From: Bacillota bacterium
Lineage (GTDB): Bacteria; Bacillota; Clostridia; Christensenellales; SZUA-584
Direction of reading: 5' to 3'
Assembly: GCA_023390815.1 (NCBI GenBank)
Contig: JAEWCC010000019.1
Coordinates: forward strand, 95,262 to 159,261
Length of the DNA: 64,000 bases
The translations under genes were made by a program, and so were the position numbers. Below the pieces are notes generated by a model. That model was not told the origin of the DNA and ran no database searches. It saw nothing but the letters and a program-made list of their open reading frames with translations. The number at the start of each line of letters is the position of its first letter. The stretch's first letter is position 1. Positions 58,486 through 64,000 of the stretch are shown piece by piece.

Positions 58486-58560
58486 TGGCAGGGGAGACGC
58501 GACTCGACCACGCAACCCTCGGTTTTGGAGACCGATGCTCTACCATTGAGCCACTCCCCT
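58486..58560 (-). tRNA. tRNA-Trp (anticodon CCA)
   Basis: 75 nt on the minus strand. Acceptor AGGGGAG/CTCCCCT, discriminator G, CCA encoded. Anticodon stem TCGGT/ACCGA with loop CTCCAAA gives anticodon CCA, reading UGG. T-loop reads GTCGAGT, with G where T54 is nearly universal; stem GCGTG/CGCGT has two G-U pairs. Confidence 0.93.
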
Positions 58561-58578
58561 AAATTGGAGACATCGGTT

Positions 58579-58608
58579 ATTATAAATCAATTTATACTGT
58601 CCCGTCAA
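58579..58608 (-). promoter_or_regulatory. Promoter of tRNA-Trp
   Basis: Minus strand: TTGACG (58608-58603), 18-bp spacer, TATAAT (58584-58579), 18 bases before the tRNA. Confidence 0.75.
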
Positions 58609-58627
58609 TAGTCAGGAGGATTTAAAA

Positions 58628-59428
58628 ATGAGCGAAATTAAGCTCGGATTTATCGGTGCCGGAAACATGGCCGCCGCAATCATCAAAGGCGCTGTGGAGA
58701 AAAATGCTGTCGCGCCCAATCACATCATCGTGTACGATATCGACACTGAGAAAGTGAAAGAGCTTCAGGAAGGCTACGGTGTTCACGGCGTTGCTTCCAT
58801 CGCGGAGCTGTGCGAAAAAACTGATATGCTGCTTGCAGCCGTCAAACCCAATATATTGCCGGATGTATTGCGCAGCCTGTGCAATATCGACCTGCCGTTG
58901 ATTTCCATTGCGGCGGGATGGAGCGCCGAACGTATCAAGGAATTATATGGTGACCATAAACGCGTGCTTCGCATCATGCCCAATACGCCGCTGATGGTGG
59001 GGGAGGGTATGAGCGTTTTCGAGACGCCCAGCAGCTTTAACGAGCATGAGCTTGCCTTTGCCAAAAAGCTTTTCGGCGCATTGGGCCATGTCTCATTCGC
59101 GCAAACCAAGCAGATGGATGCGGTGACGGCGGTTTCGGGCAGCGGGCCTGCATACGTATATATGTTCATCGAAGCGCTGGCAGACGGCGGCGTGCTGTGC
59201 GGGTTGCCACGCGCACAGGCGCTCACATTGGCCGCTCAGACGGTGATCGGTGCTGCGAAGATGGTACTGGATACCGGCACGCATCCGGGCGCGCTGAAGG
59301 ATGCCGTATGTTCTCCGGGCGGTACCACGATCGAAGCCGTCAGATCGCTCGAAAACAACGGATTTCGCGGCGCGATAATCGACGCAGTGGAAGCATGTGC
59401 CAAAAAGTCCGCAGCGATGGGGAAGTAG
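58628..59428 (+). CDS. proC: Pyrroline-5-carboxylate reductase
   Basis: 266 residues. NAD(P)-binding start LGFIGAGNMAAAIIKGA, and the C-terminal family signature SGSGPAYVYMFIEALADGGV and GTHPGALKDAVCSPGGTTIEA. Final step of proline synthesis. RBS AGGAGG before the ATG. rnhA begins at the base after its stop codon (TAGATG), so both are likely co-transcribed. Confidence 0.96.
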   Translation: MSEIKLGFIGAGNMAAAIIKGAVEKNAVAPNHIIVYDIDTEKVKELQEGYGVHGVASIAELCEKTDMLLAAVKPNILPDVLRSLCNIDLPLISIAAGWSAERIKELYGDHKRVLRIMPNTPLMVGEGMSVFETPSSFNEHELAFAKKLFGALGHVSFAQTKQMDAVTAVSGSGPAYVYMFIEALADGGVLCGLPRAQALTLAAQTVIGAAKMVLDTGTHPGALKDAVCSPGGTTIEAVRSLENNGFRGAIIDAVEACAKKSAAMGK

Positions 59429-59917
59429 ATGAAGAAAGTCATCGTTTATACCGACGGCGCTTGTTCGAAAAATCCCGGCCCGGGCGGTTGGGCGGCCGTG
59501 CTGCAATATAAAGGCGCTCAAAAGGAGCTTTCCGGCTTTGTTCCGGACACCACCAACAACCGTATGGAGCTGATGGGCGCTATCATGGCGCTGGAGGCGC
59601 TCAAAGAGCCTTGTGAGGTCGTTTTGCATACCGACAGCGCATACATTCACAACGCGTTCGAGCAGCGCTGGATCGACCGCTGGCAGCGCAACGGCTGGCG
59701 TACGGCTTCCAAAGATCCCGTAGAAAACACCGATCTTTGGCGTCAGCTGCTGGACGCGGCAGCGCCGCACAAAATGACCTGGATCAAAGTCAAGGGCCAT
59801 GCGGATAACGCGCTCAATAATCTTTGCGATAAGCTTGCGCGAAAGCAAATCACCGACAATACGAAAGCCGCTAAGGCGGAGGAAAAGGACAAAGCTTCCG
59901 ATCAGCCTGCGGTTTAG
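59429..59917 (+). CDS. rnhA: Ribonuclease HI
   Basis: 162 residues. VIYTDGACSKNPGPGGWAAV supplies the first catalytic Asp, NRMELMGAIMALEAL the Glu, VLHTDSAYIHNAF the second Asp, and VKGHADNALNNLCDKLA the His/Asp loop. The basic protrusion (RNGWRTASKDPVEN) is intact. Removes RNA from RNA:DNA hybrids. Extra C-terminal Lys/Ala/Glu tail of ~20 residues. Confidence 0.96.
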   Translation: MKKVIVYTDGACSKNPGPGGWAAVLQYKGAQKELSGFVPDTTNNRMELMGAIMALEALKEPCEVVLHTDSAYIHNAFEQRWIDRWQRNGWRTASKDPVENTDLWRQLLDAAAPHKMTWIKVKGHADNALNNLCDKLARKQITDNTKAAKAEEKDKASDQPAV

Positions 59918-59934
59918 CCCTTACCGATCGATAT

Positions 59935-59978
59935 ATAACTATGCGTAAAATTCATGTTTTGCGCATAGTTATTGCTTT
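59935..59978 (+). terminator. Terminator after rnhA
   Basis: Perfect 11-bp stem ATAACTATGCG/CGCATAGTTAT with a 16-nt loop, followed by TGCTTTTT. Confidence 0.8.
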
Positions 59979-60000
59979 TTAAGGGCATCCGAGTTATAAT
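59972..60000 (+). promoter_or_regulatory. Promoter of the tyrosine recombinase gene
   Basis: TTGCTT (59972-59977, inside the terminator T-tract), 17-bp spacer, TATAAT (59995-60000). Confidence 0.6.
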
Positions 60001-60039
60001 ATCCATGATCGAATATATCCCTTTCTGAAAGGATTCCGG

Positions 60040-61080
60040 ATGTCCAAGCAGAGCAAAACCGAGATCAATATTCAAAAGACCGAAAAGCTGCGCAGCGTAC
60101 TTGCTACGCTGCCGCTGTTCTGTCTGGATTTTTTTCGCGCGATCGAACCGCGTACATCGCTCTTAACGCGCATCAATTATGCGTACGATCTGCGATTGTT
60201 CTTTTCTTTTTTGGAAAACGAGCGCGGCCAAAAGCCCATGCAGATGTCCGCAAAAGACCTTGAAAGTCTCTCTATGGACGATTTTGAGCGCTATCTGGAA
60301 TATCTGAAGCTATATTATAAAGATGATGATACCGTCATGGAAAACGGCGAAAAAGGCATCGCGCGTAAGCTGTGCGCCATCCGCTCCATGTACAAGTACT
60401 ACTATAAAAAGGAAGTTATTGAGCAAAACATTACAGCGCGGCTCGAAACGCCCAAACTGCACGATAAGCCCATTCTGCGGCTGGATCACGAAGAGACGAA
60501 CACGCTGTTGCACGTGGTGGAAACCGGCGCGGGGCTTTCAGACACACAGCGCGCATTCAACGTGAAAACTAAGGTCCGCGATCTCGCGATCCTTACCTTG
60601 TTTTTAACCACCGGCATCCGTATCAGCGAGCTGTGCGCGCTCGACGTCTCGGACTTCGATTTTAAAAACAACGCCTTCAAGGTATTGCGCAAAGGCGGCA
60701 ACGAAGCGCTGCTTTTCTTTGGCGATGAGGCGAAACAGGCGCTGGAGCGCTATCTGGAGCAGCGGAAATCCGCCTCCAATTACAGCGTAGACTCCCCCAT
60801 GTTCCTGTCGCTGCAAAATAAGCGAATGAGTGTTCGCGCGATACAGATGCTCGTAGAGAAGTATTCGCGCATATCCGTGCCGCTGAAGCATATTTCCCCG
60901 CACAAGCTGCGTAGCACTTATGGCACGATGCTCTACCAGCAGACCGGCGATATTTATCTGGTGGCGGACGTGCTTGGCCACAAAGATGTGAACACCACGC
61001 GAAAACACTACGCCGCGATGGATGAACAGCGCCGCAAGATGGCTGCGCAGGCCGTTACGCTCAAAGAACCGCAGGAATAA
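60040..61080 (+). CDS. Tyrosine recombinase (XerC/D-like)
   Basis: 346 residues. N-terminal SAM-like core-binding domain (~20-140) and catalytic domain with the complete RKHRHY set: R in TTGIRISELC, K in VLRKGGNE, HxxR in ISPHKLRSTYGTM, H in VLGHKDVNTTRKHY with the nucleophilic Tyr at its end. XerC/D resolve chromosome dimers; phage integrases share the fold. No phage genes are nearby and it sits just before lexA in core DNA, so a chromosomal Xer role is preferred. Its own promoter was found. Confidence 0.87.
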   Translation: MSKQSKTEINIQKTEKLRSVLATLPLFCLDFFRAIEPRTSLLTRINYAYDLRLFFSFLENERGQKPMQMSAKDLESLSMDDFERYLEYLKLYYKDDDTVMENGEKGIARKLCAIRSMYKYYYKKEVIEQNITARLETPKLHDKPILRLDHEETNTLLHVVETGAGLSDTQRAFNVKTKVRDLAILTLFLTTGIRISELCALDVSDFDFKNNAFKVLRKGGNEALLFFGDEAKQALERYLEQRKSASNYSVDSPMFLSLQNKRMSVRAIQMLVEKYSRISVPLKHISPHKLRSTYGTMLYQQTGDIYLVADVLGHKDVNTTRKHYAAMDEQRRKMAAQAVTLKEPQE

Positions 61081-61081
61081 G

Positions 61082-61131
61082 AACGTTCGTTTGTGTTTTT
61101 CGTTGACACACCTAACGGGATTTGGTATGAT
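61082..61131 (+). promoter_or_regulatory. lexA promoter with a LexA-box-like site
   Basis: TTGACA (61103-61108), 17-bp spacer, TATGAT (61126-61131). GAACGTTCGTTT (61081-61092), just upstream of the -35, matches the Firmicutes LexA box GAAC-N4-GTTY, with one off-consensus base in the centre. Autoregulation is therefore likely. Confidence 0.6.
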
Positions 61132-61151
61132 GCTGTGAGAGGTGAAAGCAT

Positions 61152-61757
61152 ATGGATGATTTAACCAGACGCCAGAAGGAAGTACTTGAATACTTAAGAA
61201 CCTACATTCACCAAAACGGTTACGCGCCGTGCGTCCGCGATATATGCTCCGCGCTCGACCTTAAATCGACCTCCACCGCGCACGCCCATCTGACCAAGCT
61301 CGAGAGAAAAGGGTATATCACGCGCGATCCGGCCAAGCCGCGCACCATCATGGTGCTGGGCGACCATTCCGCAACGGAGCGCTTCGTATCAGTACCCATC
61401 GTGGGCAAGGTGGCCGCAGGCATCCCCATCACCGCAGTGGAAAATATCGAAGAATATATCTCTTTGCCTTATTCGCTGCTCGGCTCCGACGACGTCTTCA
61501 TCTTAAACGTCAGCGGCGACAGCATGATGAACGCGGGCATCCTCAACCATGACAAGATCATTGCGCAGCGGCAGGATTACGCCCAGAACGGCGATATCGT
61601 GGTCGCGCTGCTGGACGACGAGGCGACGGTGAAGCGGTTTTTCGTCGAAGACGGCCGCGTACGCTTGCAGCCTGAAAATGATCATTACGCGCCGATTTAC
61701 GCACGGGACGTGGACGTTCTGGGCAAGGTGATCGGCGTGCTGAGGATGTTCAGATAA
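61152..61757 (+). CDS. lexA: LexA repressor
   Basis: 201 residues. The N-terminal winged helix (TRRQKEVLEYLRTYIHQNGY, then STSTAHAHLTKLERKGYITR) binds SOS boxes. The self-cleavage site is A89-G90 (KVAAGIP) and the catalytic dyad is Ser124 (SGDSMMNAG) and Lys161 (ATVKRFF). RecA filaments trigger cleavage and SOS induction. The 3' end overlaps the convergent gene by eight bases with no terminator between them. Confidence 0.96.
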   Translation: MDDLTRRQKEVLEYLRTYIHQNGYAPCVRDICSALDLKSTSTAHAHLTKLERKGYITRDPAKPRTIMVLGDHSATERFVSVPIVGKVAAGIPITAVENIEEYISLPYSLLGSDDVFILNVSGDSMMNAGILNHDKIIAQRQDYAQNGDIVVALLDDEATVKRFFVEDGRVRLQPENDHYAPIYARDVDVLGKVIGVLRMFR

Positions 61758-63018
61758 TCTTCATCTCGGATAGCGCCATCATGAGGCCCAGCTTCATGTG
61801 TGCGTACGTCAGCCCGCCCTGCGCGTATACCGTATAGGGCGGCTTCACCGGTGCGTCCGCCGAAAGCTCGATCGACGCGCCCTGCACAAAAGTACCCGCC
61901 GCCATCACGATCGGATCGTCGTATCCCGGCATATCCCAAGGTTCCGGGATTGCACGACTGTCCACCGGGGCGGCTTTTTGTATGCCGCGCGTATAGGCCA
62001 GCAGAAGCTGCTCACTATTCAGCCGTATGGACTGCGTGATGTCGCTGCGCGGCGCATCGGACGCGGGATATACCTCGTAACCCAGCCTTTCGAATACCTT
62101 CGCGGAGAGTATGCTGCCCTTCATCGCTTCGCATACCACATGGGGTGCCATGAATATCCCCTGAAAGAAGCTGCGGTACGAAGCCTCGTACGAGCCGACC
62201 TCACAGCCGAGGCCCGGGCAGGTCAGCCGGTATTCCGCAAGTGTAACCAGGTCCTCGCGGCCCGCGATATAACCGCCCGTCGGCGCAATGCCGCCGCCCG
62301 GATTCTTGATCATCGAGCCTGCGATGAGGTCCGCGCCGCAATCGGTCGGCTCCTGCGTTTCACAGAACTCGCCGTAACAGTTATCGACAATGACGATGAT
62401 GTCAGGATATTTCGATTTGATGGCATTTACAAACGCGCCGATTTCTCCCACCGAAAGCGCTTTGCGCCAGGCATAACCGCGCGACCGCTGAAGAAACACC
62501 GCTTTGGGCTCTTTGCATTCCGCAATCGCTTTTGAGACTGCCGCAATATCGATGGCACCGTCGGGAGCAAGCTCCACCTGCCGGTAATCCACGAGCAGGT
62601 CGGCAAGTGAGCCGGTGTCCTCCCCCGCCGTTTTGCCGATCACATGGTGCAGCGTATCGTAGGGACGCCCCGTGGCGCTGATGAGCGTGTCGTGAGGCCT
62701 TAAAACCGCGTATAAGGCAAGCGCAATGGCATGGGTGCCCGAGGCGATATGTGGGCTTAAAACGGCCTTTTGCGCCCCCATGACGCGCGCAAACAGACGC
62801 GAGAGCGCATCGCGCCCCTCGTCCGAGTACCCATAGCCGGTTGTGGGTGCAAAATGGCGGGCGCTGACATTTTCTTCGCGAAAGGCTTCGATAACTTTGT
62901 ACTGATTGGTTTCCGCGATCTCTTCCGCGGCCTTAAAAGCGACAGAAAGCAGCGATTCAGCCTCCCTCACGCAGGTCTGAATGCTGCTGCTCACGCCTAT
63001 TCGATCCAGAATCGTCAT
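61750..63018 (-). CDS. Aluminium-resistance/methionine gamma-lyase-family PLP protein (YnbB)
   Basis: 422 residues, PLP fold type I. HFAPTTGYGYSDEGRDALSR and VLSPHIASGTHAIALALYAV near the N-terminus, IVIVDNCYGEF (Asp for the PLP ring nitrogen) and the PLP-Lys in GSMIKNPGGGIAPTGGYIAG. The family (YnbB, 'aluminium resistance protein') lies beside hfq-miaA in many Firmicutes; the true substrate is not known. Its ATG shares one base with the hfq stop (TAATG), so both are one transcript. Confidence 0.92.
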   Translation of the reverse strand: MTILDRIGVSSSIQTCVREAESLLSVAFKAAEEIAETNQYKVIEAFREENVSARHFAPTTGYGYSDEGRDALSRLFARVMGAQKAVLSPHIASGTHAIALALYAVLRPHDTLISATGRPYDTLHHVIGKTAGEDTGSLADLLVDYRQVELAPDGAIDIAAVSKAIAECKEPKAVFLQRSRGYAWRKALSVGEIGAFVNAIKSKYPDIIVIVDNCYGEFCETQEPTDCGADLIAGSMIKNPGGGIAPTGGYIAGREDLVTLAEYRLTCPGLGCEVGSYEASYRSFFQGIFMAPHVVCEAMKGSILSAKVFERLGYEVYPASDAPRSDITQSIRLNSEQLLLAYTRGIQKAAPVDSRAIPEPWDMPGYDDPIVMAAGTFVQGASIELSADAPVKPPYTVYAQGGLTYAHMKLGLMMALSEMKII

Positions 63019-63272
63019 TATTCCTCTGTTGTTTCCTTCTGCTTGTCCGAGAATGTAAAGAACACGGTCTTTGCAGGCGATATGGTGGAGACAGCGTGTT
63101 TGTATATCATCAGCTGCTTGCCTTCACTGTCCAGTATCACGGTAAAATTATCGAACCCCTTGACGATCCCCTTTATTTGATAACCGTTCGTCAGATGGAT
63201 CGTGACCGGAACCCTCTCCTTGCGCACCTGATTCAAAAAAACATCCTGCAGTACGATGACCGACTTCTGCAT
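63018..63272 (-). CDS. hfq: RNA-binding protein Hfq
   Basis: 84 residues from ATG at 63272 (AAGGGG upstream), immediately after the miaA stop. Sm1 motif region (LNQVRKERVPVTIHLTNGYQIKG) and Sm2 YKHAVSTISP. Forms a hexamer that binds sRNAs and A-rich mRNA. The order miaA-hfq is widespread. A short charged tail follows the Sm core (SDKQKETTEE). Confidence 0.95.
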   Translation of the reverse strand: MQKSVIVLQDVFLNQVRKERVPVTIHLTNGYQIKGIVKGFDNFTVILDSEGKQLMIYKHAVSTISPAKTVFFTFSDKQKETTEE

Positions 63273-63273
63273 A

Positions 63274-64000
63274 CTAAAACCCCTTTCGTCTGATATCATT
63301 CATTATTTCATGTACCATATCTTCTATACATGGGTATTGCGAAACGTCGAACCATCGGATGCGGCTGTCGCGCTTAAACCAGGTAATCTGCCGCTTGGCA
63401 TATCGTCTGGTGTTTTGCTTGATTGATGCGATCGCTTCTTCGAGCGTGCCGATGCCCAGGAAATATCCGATCAGTTCCTTATAGCCGATGGCCTTGAGCG
63501 CTCCCGCCTGCCCAAAATCATTATAAAGCATGCGAGCTTCTTCAACAAGGCCGTTTTTTACCATGATGTCCACGCGTTCCTCAATACGCTTGTACAACAT
63601 TTCGCGCGGCAGCGTCAAGCCAAACATGGCAACATCGATGTCTTCCCTCGGCTTTAAAAAGTCGTACGTTTCCGCACCGGAAGCCTCGATAATCTCCAGC
63701 CGCCGGATGATACGACGCCGGTCGGAGGACGATATCACCGCCGCATATGCGGGGTCCTTTTCGCTGAGCATATTATACAGGCTTTCCAAACCCTTGTCAT
63801 CCGCGAGTTGTGTCAGCTTTTGTCGAAACGCTTCGTCTCCTTTAATCCCGCTGAATGTAAGATCGTACACAAGCGCGTTGATGTAAAGGCCTGTGCCGCC
63901 TGCGATGATCGGTACGATCCCCTGCGTGTTGAGCCTGTCGATGAGCCCGAATGCGTCCCGCTGAAAGTCCGCGACGGTGTAGGGCTCGTCTGGCTTAATG
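63274..64000 (-). CDS. miaA: tRNA dimethylallyltransferase, 5'-truncated by the window edge
   Basis: The frame is open through the end of the window; about 241 residues are visible, ending at a stop at 63274. The upstream part reads DEPYTVADFQRDAFGLIDRL and IIAGGTGLYINALVYDL, which are MiaA signatures; the P-loop lies outside the window. Also visible are RRRIIRRLEIIEASG and RRYAKRQITWFKRD. Adds dimethylallyl to A37 of tRNAs reading codons starting with U. Confidence 0.94.
   Translation of the reverse strand, partial: IKPDEPYTVADFQRDAFGLIDRLNTQGIVPIIAGGTGLYINALVYDLTFSGIKGDEAFRQKLTQLADDKGLESLYNMLSEKDPAYAAVISSSDRRRIIRRLEIIEASGAETYDFLKPREDIDVAMFGLTLPREMLYKRIEERVDIMVKNGLVEEARMLYNDFGQAGALKAIGYKELIGYFLGIGTLEEAIASIKQNTRRYAKRQITWFKRDSRIRWFDVSQYPCIEDMVHEIMNDIRRKGF

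Noticed and set aside
60040..61080. Tyrosine recombinase as sign of a prophage or integrative element
   Set aside because: Flanked by core genes (rnhA, lexA), with no phage genes, att repeats or composition change nearby.
1..64000. CRISPR arrays, IS elements, rRNA genes
   Set aside because: No regularly spaced repeats, transposase motifs or rRNA sequence were found on either strand.

Overview
The window is chromosomal DNA of an anaerobic, probably spore-forming member of the Clostridia (Firmicutes). The evidence is a trimeric [FeFe]-hydrogenase locus, a T-box leader in front of pheST, RNase Y, a Firmicutes-type miaA-hfq-aluminium-resistance-protein-lexA neighbourhood, ScpAB, an IspH-S1 fusion, a GerW/YtfJ homologue and a small acid-soluble spore protein. 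Most of the window is fairly GC-rich, dense and on the + strand, and reads as core genome. The exact order cannot be fixed by eye; Christensenellales or a neighbour is my guess. No rRNA, CRISPR array, transposase or recognisable prophage was seen.

Layout. 1-4.1 kb: cmk (cut by the window start), plsC, the ispH-S1 fusion, an MBL-fold hydrolase. 4.1-10.4 kb: polA-coaE, a lytic transglycosylase, a lipoprotein solute-binding protein and a SpoU methyltransferase. 10.4-14.6 kb: T-box, pheS, pheT, zapA. 14.6-19.6 kb: site-2 protease, scpA, scpB, DUF2953, ytfJ, a D,D-carboxypeptidase and a pseudouridine synthase. 19.7-23.3 kb: a four-gene biotin-dependent transcarboxylase-type cluster. 23.3-28.1 kb: gapA, a GreA/GreB-like protein behind a palindromic operator, tRNA-Glu with a duplicated 3' end, DUF2200, VanZ-like and RpiB-like genes, and a SASP. 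28.1-31.2 kb: a hydrolase and a two-gene radical-SAM DNA modification/repair module. 31.3-35.7 kb: a glycoside-use operon (MFS transporter, DUF2804, GH2). 35.7-40.6 kb: small accessory genes, AT-rich from about 37.5 kb, with a frameshifted gene and a truncated duplicate of the downstream DUF255 gene. 40.6-44.8 kb: DUF255, DUF368 and an Mrp-type ATPase. 44.8-51.5 kb: an OmpR-family regulator divergent from the hydrogenase operon, whose HydB is fused to a GltD-like flavoprotein. 51.6-53.3 kb (minus): nadD-yqeK-rsfS. 53.3-60 kb: a membrane protein, rny, a dipeptidase, purB, tRNA-Trp (minus), proC, rnhA. 60-64 kb: a tyrosine recombinase and lexA, convergent with miaA-hfq-aluminium-resistance protein.

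Biology. The hydrogenase, the transcarboxylase set, GAPDH and the glycoside operon fit a sugar fermenter that balances NAD(P)H, ferredoxin and H2. The least ordinary items are the HydB-GltD fusion, the promoter-RBS-ATG placed exactly at the IspH/S1 domain junction, the uncharacterised radical-SAM/DUF4130 pair, the transcarboxylase-like set that lacks both a biotin carboxylase and a membrane beta subunit, and three operator-like elements: two perfect 9-4-9 palindromes and an ATTGTGA direct-repeat array upstream of the response regulator.
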